Assembly: GCA_002238725.1 (NCBI GenBank)
Contig: MPMX01000017.1
Location: 1-64,000, forward strand
DNA: 64,000 bases
From: Rhodospirillaceae bacterium bin65
GTDB taxonomy: Bacteria > Pseudomonadota > Alphaproteobacteria > Bin65
Direction: 5' to 3'
The stretch's first letter is position 1. Each line of letters begins with the position of its first letter. The position numbers and the translations under genes are program-made. The notes beneath the pieces are model-generated. The model was not told where the DNA came from and made no database searches. It saw nothing but the letters and a program-made list of their open reading frames with translations. This document shows positions 42,185-52,980 of the stretch, piece by piece.

Positions 42185-43308
42185 GCGGCAGGCCTCCCCT
42201 CGGCGACGCCGGCCACGAGATCGGCCAGCCGATCCGCGGCGTCCGGGCGGCCGATCCCAGCCGCCGCCTGTGCCGCAGCGATCAGCGGTTGCGGATTCTT
42301 CAGGAAGCGGGAGAATTTCTCGGCGATTGCCGCCGGCGTGAATGCGGGTTGGGGCATCATCCAGCCGGCCCCGGCTCGCTCGATATGGCGAGCGTTGAAA
42401 GTCTGGTGATCGTCGGCGGCGGCCGGGTAGGGCACATAGATTGCGGGTACGCCGGCGACCAGCGCCTCGGCGCAGGTCGAGGCCCCGGCCCTGCAGATCA
42501 TCAGATGGGCTGCCGAGAGATGCTCCGGGATGTTCTCGAAGAAACTCGCCAGATCGGCGGCGATTCCGGCATCCCGATAGACGATCCGTACCGGTTCGAT
42601 ATCTTCCGGCCGGCATTGCTGGGTCACGCGGAGACGGGCGCGCTCGGCCGGGTCCAGCGCGGCCATGGCGCCGGGCAGCACATGGCTGAACACGGTCGCC
42701 CCCTGGCTTCCGCCCATGACGAACAGGTGGAACGGCCCGCCCGGATCCGGCGGGCGGTAGGGCCGGCCGTGCAAGGCGTTGATTTCCGGGCGAACCGGGT
42801 TGCCGGTCTCGACCGTGCGGGCGCCGGTTTGCGGCATGGCCTCGACGGCCGGAAAGGAGAGCGCAATGGCGCTTGCCGCTTTGGCGATCTTGCGGTTTGC
42901 AAGGCCGAGATAGCCGTTCTGTTCATGCAGAACGATGGGCCGCCGTTGCCGCGCGGCCATGAAGGTCGCAGGGAATGCGGCATAGCCGCCGAAGCCGACC
43001 ACGGCCGCGGGATTGTGCCGGCGCAGCAGCCGGCTCACGGCCAGGGCGCTACGGGCCATGATGAACAGGAAGGCGATCTTGCCGATCGCGCCGCCGCGGA
43101 ACGGCGAGGCCGCCGGGACGATATGAGCCTCGATCCCCGGCGTCCGCTTTGCATAGTCGGCACCGCGGTAGTCGGTATAAAGCCGAACCCTGTAACCTCG
43201 CTCCAGCAGCGCTGCGCCCAGCGCAATGGCCGGGAACAGGTGTCCGCCGGTGCCGCCGGCCGTCAGAACGACGGTCCGGCTCGTTGCTCCGTTTACGCGG
43301 CTGTTCAC
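42181..43308 (-). CDS. murG: Lipid II synthase (UDP-GlcNAc transferase)
   Basis: A 375-residue GT-B glycosyltransferase that converts lipid I to lipid II on the inner face of the membrane. The N-terminal motif is [28 protein letters not shown] follows, then [15 protein letters not shown] and [19 protein letters not shown]. Hydrophobic/basic surface patches near residues 75-90 are expected for membrane attachment. It overlaps both neighbours by 4 nt. Confidence 0.96.
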   Translation of the reverse strand: MNSRVNGATSRTVVLTAGGTGGHLFPAIALGAALLERGYRVRLYTDYRGADYAKRTPGIEAHIVPAASPFRGGAIGKIAFLFIMARSALAVSRLLRRHNPAAVVGFGGYAAFPATFMAARQRRPIVLHEQNGYLGLANRKIAKAASAIALSFPAVEAMPQTGARTVETGNPVRPEINALHGRPYRPPDPGGPFHLFVMGGSQGATVFSHVLPGAMAALDPAERARLRVTQQCRPEDIEPVRIVYRDAGIAADLASFFENIPEHLSAAHLMICRAGASTCAEALVAGVPAIYVPYPAAADDHQTFNARHIERAGAGWMMPQPAFTPAAIAEKFSRFLKNPQPLIAAAQAAAGIGRPDAADRLADLVAGVAEGRPAA

Positions 43309-44426
43309 AGCGGGCCTCCCGCCCGGTCCCGGGTCAGCGCCAGGATCATCCCGGTGCCCAGCGCCAGCGCCATGATCGAAGAGCCGCCGTAGGAGATGAA
43401 AGGCAGGGTCATCCCTTTGGTCGGCATCAGGTGCAGGGTGGAGGCCAGGTTGACGATCGCCTGGAGGCCGAATGCGGCGAGCAGGCCAACCGTGGCAAAC
43501 AGGACGAACAGGTTGTTGGTTTCCATCGCCCGGACGAAGCCGCGCAGCACGATGAAGGCGTAGGTGCCGACGATCAGCAGGCAGGCGATAAGGCCGAACT
43601 CCTCGCCGGCAACCGCGAAAATGAAATCGCTGTGGGCATCCGGCAGCATGACCTTCACGGTGCCCTCGCCGGGGCCCTTGCCGAAGATCCTGCCGTTGAT
43701 GAAGGCGTCGAGCGAGCGGTCGACTTGGTAGTTGTCGCCGCTGCCCGGATTGAGGAACAGGTCGACCCGCTTGGTGACATGGGGGAAGTTAAAATAGGCG
43801 GCGACCGCCGCTCCTGCGACGACAAGGATACCGGCGCCGATCAGCCAAAGCGACAGGCCGGCCAGGAACATCAGGCAGAACCATATCGAAAAGACGATGA
43901 AGGCCATGCCGATGTCGGGCTGCATGGCGAGCACGCCGAGCGTCCCGAGACACAGGACGGTGGCGAGAACACGCCCCGGAAATCCGTTTTCCGACCGAGA
44001 TGCCGCGCACAACCAGGCACAGACGACGGCGAATCCCGGCTTGATGAATTCCGAGGGCTGGAATGCGAAGCCGGCAACCGAATACCAGCGTCGCGCGCCC
44101 CTGATTTCCGCTCCCGCATAGACAACGAAAACGGAAAAAATGAGTGCGCCGGCCAGCACAACAAGCGCCGACCGACGCACCCAGGGCGGGGTAAGCAGGG
44201 AGGTCAGCAGCATCAGCCCGATGGCGAACGGAATGAACAGAAGTTGCTGACGGACGAAATGGAAACTCTCGATATTGGCGCGTGCCGCGGCAGACGGGCT
44301 GGCGGCGAGCGTGAGCACGATGCCGTAGACGATCAGCAGGCCGACGGCGATGAGCAGCCAGCGGTCGACCGTCCACCACCAGCGGCCGATGACGCTCGTA
44401 TCGATGCGGGAAGGAGCGTAGCTCAT
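43305..44426 (-). CDS. ftsW: Peptidoglycan glycosyltransferase FtsW
   Basis: A 373-residue SEDS protein with about 10 membrane helices that polymerises lipid II at the septum together with FtsI. The conserved SEDS segments PSEFIKPGFAVVCAWLCA and GDAHSDFIFAVAGEEFG-like (here LPDAHSDFIFAVAGEEFG) are visible, and LPFISYGGSS is near the C-terminus. The start ATG 44426 (MSYAPSRIDTS) is preferred over an upstream start because it overlaps murD by only 4 nt. Confidence 0.95.
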   Translation of the reverse strand: MSYAPSRIDTSVIGRWWWTVDRWLLIAVGLLIVYGIVLTLAASPSAAARANIESFHFVRQQLLFIPFAIGLMLLTSLLTPPWVRRSALVVLAGALIFSVFVVYAGAEIRGARRWYSVAGFAFQPSEFIKPGFAVVCAWLCAASRSENGFPGRVLATVLCLGTLGVLAMQPDIGMAFIVFSIWFCLMFLAGLSLWLIGAGILVVAGAAVAAYFNFPHVTKRVDLFLNPGSGDNYQVDRSLDAFINGRIFGKGPGEGTVKVMLPDAHSDFIFAVAGEEFGLIACLLIVGTYAFIVLRGFVRAMETNNLFVLFATVGLLAAFGLQAIVNLASTLHLMPTKGMTLPFISYGGSSIMALALGTGMILALTRDRAGGPL

Positions 44427-45853
44427 GCCGCGCCTTCCGCCGCACCGTTCAGGGCGTGGGAAATCAGGTTCCGGGCGCACCTGCGGAAGGCGTCGCCGCG
44501 GGCGCCGAAATTCGCGAACTGGTCAAACGAGGCGCAGGCCGGCGAGAGCAGGATGATGGATTCCGCCGGCGCATCGACGGCCGTGGCGGCCGTCCAGGCG
44601 TCGGCGACCGCGTGTTCCAGCGTGCCGGAGACGGTAACGGGCACGGCAGGCGTCGCCTCCGCCAGAAACCGCGCAACCGCCTGCGCTTCCTCGCCGATCA
44701 GGAAAGCGCCGTGAAGCGATCCCAGGGCCGGCGTCAAGCCCGTGTAGCCGCCTTCCTTTCCGCGCCCGCCGGCGATCCAGAAAATCTCGTCATAGGCGGA
44801 CAGAGCCCGCGCCGCCGCCGCAACGTTGGTCGCCTTGCTGTCGTTGATGAAAGTGACGGTCTTTTTGCACGCGGCGATCGTACCGATTCGTTCCTGCCGG
44901 TGCAGTAGGCCCGGGAAGGTCGCAAAGGCCGCGGCGATATTCTCCCGTTCGACACCGAGCGCCCGGCAGGCGGCCCAGGCAGCCGCCGCGTTCTGATGGT
45001 TGTGGGTCCCGCGCAGGGCCGATGCGTTGCCCAGATCGACCAGAGAGCGGGCTCCGGTTGGCGTGTCGTCGCGCAATGCGCCGTCCCGCACGCCGATTCC
45101 GCCGTCGATATGGGTGCGGCCGGAAACCCGGATAACGCTGCGGCCGGCTTCTTCCGCCCGGTCGGCTAGCGCGCGCGCCATTGGGTCGTCGATGCCGACG
45201 ACGACGGCTGCGTCCGGCGCCGAAAGATCGAAGCATCGGCGCTTGGCGGTGATATAACCGTCCAGGCCGCCGTGCCGCTCGAGATGGTCCTCGGCTATGT
45301 TCAGGAGAACAACGGCCTGGGCTCGAAGGCTGTAGGTCCGGTCAAGCTGATAGGACGACAGTTCGAGGACGTAGATTCCGCCGGGATCCAGCGGTTCCAG
45401 GCCAAGCGCGGGCGGGCCGAAATTGCCGCCGACCTCTACCCTGCGTCCGGCCAAGCGCAGGATATGGCCGATCAGTGCCGTCGTCGTCGACTTGCCGTTG
45501 GTGCCGGTCACGGTCACGCAGGTCGCGGCTGGCACCGAACGGGCCAGCAATTCGATATCGCACAGGATTTCGGCGCCGACGGCGCGCGCCTTGGCAGCGA
45601 CCGGGTGCGGTGCCGGATACGCATGCGGGATGCCGGGGCTCAGGACCAGCGGCAGGTCTGCGGTCCAAGTCATGGCGCCCAGGTCGGTCGCGGTGATGCC
45701 GGCGGCGGCGGCGGCTTCCCGGCCCGGCTCCGCATCGTCCCAGGCCAGCACCTCGGCACCGCTCTGCGCCAGGGCGCGCGCCGTCGCCAGCCCGGCAACG
45801 CCGAGACCCATGACGGCAACCCGCCTGTTAGCGAAGGAGGGGACCGGGATCAC
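44423..45853 (-). CDS. murD: UDP-N-acetylmuramoylalanine--D-glutamate ligase
   Basis: A 476-residue Mur ligase adding D-Glu. The N-terminal Rossmann part is VAVMGLGVAGLATARAL, the ATP loop is GTNGKSTTTALIGHIL, and INDSKATN is the C-terminal motif. The start is a GTG at 45853, 5 bp after the mraY stop (VIPVPSFANRRVAVMG). The open frame further upstream is out of register with mraY and excluded. Confidence 0.95.
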   Translation of the reverse strand: MIPVPSFANRRVAVMGLGVAGLATARALAQSGAEVLAWDDAEPGREAAAAAGITATDLGAMTWTADLPLVLSPGIPHAYPAPHPVAAKARAVGAEILCDIELLARSVPAATCVTVTGTNGKSTTTALIGHILRLAGRRVEVGGNFGPPALGLEPLDPGGIYVLELSSYQLDRTYSLRAQAVVLLNIAEDHLERHGGLDGYITAKRRCFDLSAPDAAVVVGIDDPMARALADRAEEAGRSVIRVSGRTHIDGGIGVRDGALRDDTPTGARSLVDLGNASALRGTHNHQNAAAAWAACRALGVERENIAAAFATFPGLLHRQERIGTIAACKKTVTFINDSKATNVAAAARALSAYDEIFWIAGGRGKEGGYTGLTPALGSLHGAFLIGEEAQAVARFLAEATPAVPVTVSGTLEHAVADAWTAATAVDAPAESIILLSPACASFDQFANFGARGDAFRRCARNLISHALNGAAEGAA

Positions 45854-45858
45854 GGCAT

Positions 45859-46980
45859 CTACCGCAGCTTCAGGGTGGAGAGGCCGACGATCGCCAACAC
45901 CGCGGCGATGATCCAGAACCGCACGACGATGGTCGGTTCCTGCCATCCCTTTTGCTCGAAGTGATGGTGGATCGGCGCCATGCGAAAGACGCGCTTCCCC
46001 GTCAGTTTGAACGAGGTGACCTGGACGATGACGGAAAGCGTTTCGAGCACGAACAGGCCACCGACGATCGCCAGCACGAGTTCGTGCTTCACGGCGACCG
46101 CGATGGCGCCGAGCGCCCCGCCCATCGAGAGCGAGCCGGTGTCGCCCATGAACACCATCGCCGGCGGCGCATTGAACCACAGGAAACCTAGCGCCGCGCC
46201 GACCAGCGAACCGCAGAAGACGGCGAGTTCGCCGGTGCCGGGGACGAAAGTGATCTGCAGATAGTTCGAAAATACGGAGTTGCCGACGAGATAGGCGATC
46301 AGGCCGAACACGCCGGCCGCAATCATCACCGGGACGATGGCCAGTCCGTCCAGGCCGTCCGTCAGGTTCACCGCGTTCGACGCCCCGACCATGACGCAGC
46401 ATGCGAACAGGATGAACAGGAAGTTGCCGAGATCGAGGAGATAGCCCTTGAGAAAGGGAATCGACACGCCGGTCGCCAGCGGCAGGTCCGCATTGACCTG
46501 GTATTTGAACTGGGCATCCCAGCCGAGCCGCATGATCCAGTAGGTCGCGATGACGGAGATGACGATCTGCCCGGCAAATTTCAGCTTGCTCGGCATGCCC
46601 TTGGACGAGCGATTGGTCAGTTTCCGGTAGTCGTCGTAAAATCCGAGCAGGCCGAAGCCGAGCGTGACGATCAACACGCTCCAGATATAGCCGTTGCCCA
46701 GATCCATCCACAGAAGGGTTGAGATTGCGACCGAAAGCAGGATCAGGACGCCGCCCATCGTCGGCGTGCCGCGCTTCCTAAAATGGGATTCGGGGCCATC
46801 GTCGCGGATCGGCTGACCTTCGGCCTGGCGGCGTTTCAGCCAGCGGATGGTCGCGGGTCCGAGCACCAGGCCGATAATCAGCGCCGTCATCAGCGCGCCG
46901 CCCGACCTGAAAGTCAGGTACTGGAACAGCCGCAGCGGGCTGAACTCCGATGACAGCGGCAGGAGGAATTCAAACAGCAT
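45859..46980 (-). CDS. mraY: Phospho-MurNAc-pentapeptide translocase
   Basis: A 373-residue membrane enzyme with 10 helices that makes lipid I by moving phospho-MurNAc-pentapeptide onto undecaprenyl phosphate. Motifs: [21 protein letters not shown] (Mg-binding Asp pair), [11 protein letters not shown], and [13 protein letters not shown]. The start ATG 46980 ([11 protein letters not shown]) overlaps murF by 11 nt. An ATG 12 codons upstream would extend the overlap without support. Confidence 0.96.
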   Translation of the reverse strand: MLFEFLLPLSSEFSPLRLFQYLTFRSGGALMTALIIGLVLGPATIRWLKRRQAEGQPIRDDGPESHFRKRGTPTMGGVLILLSVAISTLLWMDLGNGYIWSVLIVTLGFGLLGFYDDYRKLTNRSSKGMPSKLKFAGQIVISVIATYWIMRLGWDAQFKYQVNADLPLATGVSIPFLKGYLLDLGNFLFILFACCVMVGASNAVNLTDGLDGLAIVPVMIAAGVFGLIAYLVGNSVFSNYLQITFVPGTGELAVFCGSLVGAALGFLWFNAPPAMVFMGDTGSLSMGGALGAIAVAVKHELVLAIVGGLFVLETLSVIVQVTSFKLTGKRVFRMAPIHHHFEQKGWQEPTIVVRFWIIAAVLAIVGLSTLKLR

Positions 46981-48400
46981 CGCCGCCTGCCTCCCCGCAA
47001 CAATTCTCCAGTGCAATCAGCGCGTCGACCACCGGCTTCATCCGGCTGCCGAGCGAACCTTTGACGCAAACGACATCGCCAGCCTGCACGGCCGCAGCGA
47101 CTGAGGGAATTAGCGCTTCCGAAGCGGCCGCGTGAACCCCGCGCCGCGCTGCCGGCACGGCCTCGTACAGGTGGCGCATCAACGGTCCGGCGCTGAACAG
47201 GAGGTCGATATTCGCGTCGACCAGATCGTCGGCGAGACCGGCATGCAGGGCCGGCCCGTCGCCGCCCAGCTCGCGCATGTCGCCCAGTACGGCGATCCGC
47301 CGCCCGCCGCCGCGCGGGTTGGCGAGCATCAGCGTTTCGAACGCCGCACGCATGGCCGCCGGGCTGGCATTGTAGCTCTCATCCAGCAGGTCGAAGCTGC
47401 CGTCCGGCAAACGCACCGTCCGGCGCGCGCCGCGCCCCGCCGGCGCCTTCAAATCCGTCATGGCCGCGGCTGCGGCAGCGACATCGGCGCCGGCCTCGCT
47501 GATCGCCGCCAGCATGCCGAGCGCGTTGATTACCCAATGATGCCCGGGCACGCCGACCCGAAACCCGAGACGCTTGCCGAACGCCGAGGCTGTCACATCG
47601 CTGCCGTCGGCATCCATGACCGAGGCCAGCAACCGGACATCCGCCTCCGGACGCACGCCGAAGGACACGCGGCGGGCGACGCCCGCTTCGGCGGCGCGGG
47701 CATCGAGCAGGTCGAAATGATCGTTGTCCCGCGGCAGCACCGCGGCGCCGTCCTCGACGACGCCTTGGAAAATCTCCGCCTTCGCTTCGGCCACCGCCTC
47801 GACGCTGTCGAAAAATTCGACATGCACCGGGGCCACCGTCGTGATCAGCGCAACATGCGGCCGGACCATGCGGGAGAGCGGCGCCAGTTCGCCGGGGTTG
47901 CTCATACCCAGTTCGAACACGCCGTAGGCGGCCGAGCGGGGCAAGCGGGCGAGCGACAGCGGCGCCCCCCAATGGTTGTTCAGGTTGCCCACCGTAGCAT
48001 AGGTCTTGCCCTGCCGGGACAGCAGGGTGCGCAGGCTCTCCTTCACACCCGTCTTGCCGACGCTGCCGGTTACCGCAACGATCCTGCCGTTGCAGCGGTC
48101 GCGGGCTGCCCGGCCCAGATCCTCGAGACCGCACCTCGTGTCGCGTACAACAAGCGCCGGGCCGGCCGGCTCGACGGGGCGGTGGATCAGCGCTGCGGCG
48201 GCGCCGGCGGCGAAGGCTTTACCGGCGAAATCGTGACCGTCGAACACCGGGCCTTGTAGCGCGACGAACAGATCGCCGGTCGAAACCGTCCGACTGTCGA
48301 TCGACACGCCGGTCGCGGACCAGCTGTTGCCGCCCGTTGCCAGCACCCGTCCGCGGGTTGCGGCAGCGGCTTCCGCCGTAGTCCAGAGAACCGCGCTCAT
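46970..48400 (-). CDS. murF: UDP-MurNAc-tripeptide--D-alanyl-D-alanine ligase
   Basis: A 476-residue Mur ligase that adds D-Ala-D-Ala. The N-terminal part has [16 protein letters not shown], the ATP loop is [11 protein letters not shown] (the usual alphaproteobacterial variant of GSxGKTT), and [15 protein letters not shown] is the MurF-specific motif. It overlaps murE by 4 nt and mraY by 11 nt. The catalytic residues appear intact. Confidence 0.95.
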   Translation of the reverse strand: MSAVLWTTAEAAAATRGRVLATGGNSWSATGVSIDSRTVSTGDLFVALQGPVFDGHDFAGKAFAAGAAAALIHRPVEPAGPALVVRDTRCGLEDLGRAARDRCNGRIVAVTGSVGKTGVKESLRTLLSRQGKTYATVGNLNNHWGAPLSLARLPRSAAYGVFELGMSNPGELAPLSRMVRPHVALITTVAPVHVEFFDSVEAVAEAKAEIFQGVVEDGAAVLPRDNDHFDLLDARAAEAGVARRVSFGVRPEADVRLLASVMDADGSDVTASAFGKRLGFRVGVPGHHWVINALGMLAAISEAGADVAAAAAAMTDLKAPAGRGARRTVRLPDGSFDLLDESYNASPAAMRAAFETLMLANPRGGGRRIAVLGDMRELGGDGPALHAGLADDLVDANIDLLFSAGPLMRHLYEAVPAARRGVHAAASEALIPSVAAAVQAGDVVCVKGSLGSRMKPVVDALIALENCCGEAGGDAV

Positions 48401-49896
48401 GCCGCGCCGTCCCGTGCTGCGTCCGCAGTGGCGATCGCCTCGCGGGCGACGGTCGCGTCTTCGAATGGCAGCGTCGTGTCCCCGACGATCTGGCCCCGCT
48501 CATGGCCCTTTCCTGCGATCACCAGGGCGTCGCCGGCGGCCAGAGCGGATACGGCGGCGAATATCGCTTCGCGCCGGTCGCCGATCTCGGCGGCGCCGGG
48601 GCAGGCGGGCAGGATCGCAGCTCGAATGTCAGAGGGCATCTCACCGCGCGGGTTGTCGTCGGTGACGATCGCCCTGTCGGCGAGCCTGTGCGCGGCGGCG
48701 CCCATGAGGGGCCGTTTGCCGGCATCGCGGTCGCCACCGCAACCGAACACCACGGCCAGGGTGCCTTTCGCGTGAGGCCGCACGGCGTTGAGCACGGTTT
48801 CCAGAGCGTCCGGCGTGTGGGCGTAGTCGACATAGACCGCCGCGCCGTTGAGCCGGGAACCGACATGTTCCAGCCGGCCGGGCGCGCCATGCAGGCGTTG
48901 CAAGGCGTCCAGCCCTTCGGCTGCCGGGACTCCGGTGGCTGTCGCCAGTCCCAGCGCGCACAGGGCGTTCCAGGCTTGAAAATCGCCGACGAGGGGTAGT
49001 TCGACAATCGCGGGCGTGCCGAACAGCCCAATATCGAGGCGCTGGCCACCCGATATCGGCGTCCAGCGTCGCAAGACTATGTCCTCGGCCGAACGGCCGT
49101 AGCTGACGACCCTGAGACTCGCTTGCTCGCAGGCCCGGCGAACCCGATCGAAGACCTGGCTGTCGGCGTTGACGACAGCTGTGCCGCCGGCCGGCGTGAG
49201 TTCGGTGAACAGACGCAGCTTGCTCGCCAGATAGGCATCCATCGAACCGTGGTAATCGATGTGGTCGCGACTGAGACCGGTGAAGGCGGCGGCCTGCAGA
49301 CGCAGCCCGTCGAGCCGGAACTGATCCAGTCCGTGGCTCGAGGCTTCGACGGCCAGGCATTCGATTCCGTCCCGGCTCAGAGCGGCCAGCTCGCGGTGCA
49401 GCGAGACCGGATCGGGTGTCGTCAGAGCCCCGTGACGCCCGATGCCCGGGCCGCGGATACCCAACGTACCCATAGTTGCGGCGTCGCGCCCGGCGGCCGA
49501 CCAGATCTGCTGCAGGAAGGAGACGACGGACGTCTTGCCGTTCGTCCCGGTGACGGCGACCTGGGCCGCCGGCTGGGCGTCGAAGAACCGGTCCGCCATC
49601 CAGGCGAGTTGCCGGCGCGGCTGAGGATCGGTGATCAGTGCGGCGGCGGCGCCGTCCAGGGTGTTCCGGGTCACGTCCATCGTCGAGAGGACGGCCGCCG
49701 CACCGGCGCTAAGGGCATTGGGTATAAAGCGTCGGCCATCGAGTCGCGCGCCCGGCAGCGCTGCGAACAGGTAGCCCTGTGCGACCTGGCGCGAATCGGC
49801 GCTTAGGCCGGCAATGTCGAGTTCGCCGAATGCCGGATCCCAGTGCGCCGTGGCGGGTCGGCCCGTGCGTTCGGCCATCAGTGCGGCAAGCTTCAT
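48397..49896 (-). CDS. murE: UDP-MurNAc-L-Ala-D-Glu--meso-diaminopimelate ligase
   Basis: A 499-residue Mur ligase adding the third residue of the stem peptide. SADSRQVAQGYLFAAL is near the N-terminus, the ATP loop is GTNGKTSVVSFL, and DYAHTPDALETVL is the central motif. DDNPRGE near residue 405 is the DNPR signature of enzymes specific for meso-diaminopimelate rather than lysine, as expected in a Gram-negative. It overlaps ftsI and murF by 4 nt each. Confidence 0.96.
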   Translation of the reverse strand: MKLAALMAERTGRPATAHWDPAFGELDIAGLSADSRQVAQGYLFAALPGARLDGRRFIPNALSAGAAAVLSTMDVTRNTLDGAAAALITDPQPRRQLAWMADRFFDAQPAAQVAVTGTNGKTSVVSFLQQIWSAAGRDAATMGTLGIRGPGIGRHGALTTPDPVSLHRELAALSRDGIECLAVEASSHGLDQFRLDGLRLQAAAFTGLSRDHIDYHGSMDAYLASKLRLFTELTPAGGTAVVNADSQVFDRVRRACEQASLRVVSYGRSAEDIVLRRWTPISGGQRLDIGLFGTPAIVELPLVGDFQAWNALCALGLATATGVPAAEGLDALQRLHGAPGRLEHVGSRLNGAAVYVDYAHTPDALETVLNAVRPHAKGTLAVVFGCGGDRDAGKRPLMGAAAHRLADRAIVTDDNPRGEMPSDIRAAILPACPGAAEIGDRREAIFAAVSALAAGDALVIAGKGHERGQIVGDTTLPFEDATVAREAIATADAARDGAA

Positions 49897-51665
49897 CGCC
49901 GGCTCTCACCCGAATCCGCGCCGCGGCGATCTGTTTTCCGGGAACCGGAAGCGGCGCTGGCCAGAATCTGTTTACGCGTCCCGCGCCGTTCCTCGGCCTG
50001 ACGGGGGACTTTCAGTATCGGCGCGATCCGCTCGATAATTTCCTTTGCAGCCGGCGCAGCGACCCAGCCCGCAGTTGCATAGCCATAACTCTTCTTGTTG
50101 CCCTTCGGCTCGTCGAGGGAAACCAGCAGCACATAACGGGGCCGGTCCATCGGAAAGGCGGCGACGAAAGACGACAACAGCGCCTTGCGCCGGTAGCCGC
50201 CGCGTCCCGCCTTTTCCGCGGTGCCGGTTTTACCGCCGACCCGGTAACCTTTGGCATTCGCCCTTCTACCTGTGCCTTTCAGGACGACCTGGCGCATCAA
50301 ATTCCGGAGAATTCGGCTGGTTTTCGCCGATACGATGCGCCGCGGTAGCAGGGGCCGGCCATTCTGGCGCTTGAGTAGGGTCGGTTGCACCATCACACCG
50401 TCATTGACGATGCCGCCGACTGCCGCCACCAGATGGACAGGCGTGACGGCAATGCCGTGGCCGAACGATACTGTCAGCGTATTGACCGGCCGCCAGCGCC
50501 GCGGATACAGCGGCTGGCCGGCTTCGGGCAGTTCCAGCGGTATTTTCGCAAGCATCCCCGCCTTGCGCAGAAACGCTTTCTGGCGTTTGCCGCCGATGCG
50601 CTGGGCAATCATTGCCGAACCGATGTTGGACGACTTGACCAGGATGGTGCCCGTATCGATCGGTTTCGCGATCGGATGGGAATCGCGGATGAAGCGCCGG
50701 CCAGCCGGAAGCGGCTTGTGGACCCGGTGCATTTCGCGGATGTGAGTGACGCCGTAATCGAGCGCCATAGCCGTGTTCAGAATCTTGAAGACAGAGCCGA
50801 GTTCGTACACGCCCAGAGTGTTGCGGTTGAATCTGGCCTTTTTCGGGACGCCCTGCGGATTGTAAGGGTCATAGTCCGGGAGCGAGACCATTGCCGGGAT
50901 TTCACCGGTGCGCACATCCATGACCATCGCGGCGCCGCCGAGCGCCCGCCAGTATCCGATCGACCTGGCCAGAATCTCCCGAACGGCAACCTGGGCGCGC
51001 AAATCGATCGACAGCCTGAGCGGCCGGGCGCCGGTCCGGATGCGCTTGTCCATCTTCGCTTCGACGCCGGCGGTTCCCTTGTTGTCAACATCGCTGCTGC
51101 CGACGATGTGGGCGACCAGCGCCCGCTGCGGATAGGCGCGGCGCAGATCGGGTCGGGCGTGGATCCCGGCCAGTCCGAAGCGCAGTATCTGCTGATAGGC
51201 CGCTGGTGACGCTTGCCGGCTGATCCAAACAAAACGGCCTTTCCGGTTCAGCTTTGCCTTTAGCGTACGAATATTCTGCTGCGGGAAAATGTGGGCCAGA
51301 ATACGGGCCGTCCGGCCGGGATCGCCGACCAGGGTGGGGTCGGCATAGATCGACCAGGATCTGATGCTGGTCGCGAGCACGACACCGTTGCGATCGACAA
51401 TATTGGCGCGATGGCCGTTCGGCAGTTCTTTTTTCGCAGCTAATTTGGCGCGCTCGGCTTCGGCCCCGGCACGGATCACGCTCAGATCCACAAGGCGATA
51501 GCCGATAGCGCAGAATGCGAGCAGAAAGACGATGCCGGTGACGATCAACCGGCGGCGCGCCTTGGAAATCGCCTTGCCGGCTTCGCCTTCCAAAGGCATT
51601 TCGCCCGGTCGGCACCGGGCGGACTTGGCGTGCGGGCGGCACAGATCCCGAAGCCGGCGGCTCAT
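49893..51665 (-). CDS. ftsI: Septal transpeptidase FtsI (PBP3)
   Basis: A 590-residue class B penicillin-binding protein. A short basic cytosolic part precedes one membrane helix (about 40-60, LIVTGIVFLLAFCAIGYRL), then come the pedestal domain and the transpeptidase. Active-site motifs are SxxK in YELGSVFKIL, SxN in VKSSNIGSAM and KTG in GGKTGTAEKAG. The C-terminal 35 residues after about 555 are Arg/Ser-rich (RQAEERRGTRKQ) and variable. The start ATG 51665 overlaps ftsL by 4 nt; upstream frame is noise overlapping ftsL. Confidence 0.95.
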   Translation of the reverse strand: MSRRLRDLCRPHAKSARCRPGEMPLEGEAGKAISKARRRLIVTGIVFLLAFCAIGYRLVDLSVIRAGAEAERAKLAAKKELPNGHRANIVDRNGVVLATSIRSWSIYADPTLVGDPGRTARILAHIFPQQNIRTLKAKLNRKGRFVWISRQASPAAYQQILRFGLAGIHARPDLRRAYPQRALVAHIVGSSDVDNKGTAGVEAKMDKRIRTGARPLRLSIDLRAQVAVREILARSIGYWRALGGAAMVMDVRTGEIPAMVSLPDYDPYNPQGVPKKARFNRNTLGVYELGSVFKILNTAMALDYGVTHIREMHRVHKPLPAGRRFIRDSHPIAKPIDTGTILVKSSNIGSAMIAQRIGGKRQKAFLRKAGMLAKIPLELPEAGQPLYPRRWRPVNTLTVSFGHGIAVTPVHLVAAVGGIVNDGVMVQPTLLKRQNGRPLLPRRIVSAKTSRILRNLMRQVVLKGTGRRANAKGYRVGGKTGTAEKAGRGGYRRKALLSSFVAAFPMDRPRYVLLVSLDEPKGNKKSYGYATAGWVAAPAAKEIIERIAPILKVPRQAEERRGTRKQILASAASGSRKTDRRGADSGESRR

Positions 51666-52006
51666 TGCAGCTTCCTCGCTCGGGCGCTCTTGTCTGACGC
51701 CCGGCCTTCGTCGGTCGAGGCGAATTGCGCGACAAAGGTATCGGGCAAGTCCGAGAAACGCCTGAACTGCCCGCCGGCGAGCGGCGCCAGTCCTTTCGGC
51801 CGTGGCAATCTTTCGAGACGCTGCGGCGAAGTCAGCAGGGTCCATTCGGCCTGCAGAATCCGGACATTGTTCCGGTAGGACTTGACGCTCTTCTCGACAT
51901 GAGCGACCTGTTGCTCGAGGGTCTGGACTTGGTGTTTCACCAGAAACAGCGCGCCGGTCAGGCCGCTTATAAGAACGAGCAGGACGATTGTGGTCCAACG
52001 GATCAT
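51662..52006 (-). CDS. ftsL: Cell division protein FtsL
   Basis: A 114-residue bitopic protein with one N-terminal membrane helix (residues 3-24, WTTIVLLVLISGLTGALFLV) followed by a short coiled coil (about 27-60, QVQTLEQQVAHVEKSVKSY). RILQAEWTLLTSPQRLERL is the FtsL/FtsB-type segment. With FtsQ and FtsB it activates FtsW-FtsI. Identification rests on size, topology and position between rsmH and ftsI. ATG 52006 overlaps the rsmH stop by 4 nt. Confidence 0.9.
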   Translation of the reverse strand: MIRWTTIVLLVLISGLTGALFLVKHQVQTLEQQVAHVEKSVKSYRNNVRILQAEWTLLTSPQRLERLPRPKGLAPLAGGQFRRFSDLPDTFVAQFASTDEGRASDKSARARKLQ

Positions 52007-52980
52007 GCGTCGCTCCCGGCCGGATCGCCGGCTGCATTGTCGGCCCACGCCGGGCCGTCTGTCCGCTCAGCAGCGCGAAGCCGGGACGAGCGCGCACGCG
52101 GATTGGCGGCGATTTCGCCAGCTGACGGCGTTATCGCCCGGCGATGAAGCAGCCGGAAGGTCGGCGTGCGCCGACCGGCGGGTTCCGGCCGGTGGCGCGA
52201 GCCGCGCGGCGCTTCGGCGCTGCGGTCGCGCAGGAACCGCTTCACGCGCCGGTCTTCGAGCGAATGAAAGCAGACCACGGCGAGCCTCCCGCCAGGCCGC
52301 AACAGGCGTTCGGCACTGCGCAGGCCGCGGTCGAGTTCGTCGAGTTCGCCGTTCACATAGAGGCGCAGGGCCTGAAAGGTGCGGGTCGCCGGATCGATCC
52401 CGCCGGTTGCTCTTGGCACAACCGCCCGGACGATATCGGCCAGTTGTATGGTCCGCTCTATCGCCGCGCAGCGGCGTGCATTGACAATGGCCCGGGCAAT
52501 GCGGCGGGCCGCGCGTTCCTCGCCCAGCGTGTAGATGATCTTTGAGAGGTCCGCTTCGGCGGCCCGGTTGACCACCTCGGCGGCGGTCGGCCCCGACCGG
52601 CTCATACGCATGTCGAGCGGTCCGTCGTGGCGGAATGAAAAGCCGCGGCCGGGGGTATCGATCTGCGGCGAGGAAACGCCGATATCGAGAGCGACCCCAT
52701 CGACCGGCGTATCGACGGCGGCACGAACCAGGCGGTCCATGTCGCCGAACCGGCCTTCGATCAGGGTCAGCCGATCGCGATACCGGTCCCGCAGGCCCCG
52801 GCCCCGCTCGATCGCGTCCGGATCGCAGTCTATGGCGGTCACCCGGCATTCGGCGGCACCGAGAATAGCGGCCGTATAGCCGCCCGCGCCGAAAGTGCCG
52901 TCGACATAGGCGCCGCCCGGCCTCGGCGCGAGCGCCCGGACCACCTCGTTCAGGAGGACGGGAATATGGGCGGCGGTCAT
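52003..52980 (-). CDS. rsmH: 16S rRNA (cytosine-1402-N4)-methyltransferase
   Basis: A 325-residue SAM-dependent enzyme (MraW). HIPVLLNEVVRALAPRPG and YVDGTFGAGGYTAAIL form the SAM site, ALDIGVSSPQID and RGFSFRHDGPLDMRM are diagnostic, and VVCFHSLEDRRVKRFL is near the C-terminus. The start ATG 52980 (MTAAHIPVLL) overlaps the mraZ stop by 4 nt. Second gene of the dcw operon. Confidence 0.96.
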   Translation of the reverse strand: MTAAHIPVLLNEVVRALAPRPGGAYVDGTFGAGGYTAAILGAAECRVTAIDCDPDAIERGRGLRDRYRDRLTLIEGRFGDMDRLVRAAVDTPVDGVALDIGVSSPQIDTPGRGFSFRHDGPLDMRMSRSGPTAAEVVNRAAEADLSKIIYTLGEERAARRIARAIVNARRCAAIERTIQLADIVRAVVPRATGGIDPATRTFQALRLYVNGELDELDRGLRSAERLLRPGGRLAVVCFHSLEDRRVKRFLRDRSAEAPRGSRHRPEPAGRRTPTFRLLHRRAITPSAGEIAANPRARSSRLRAAERTDGPAWADNAAGDPAGSDA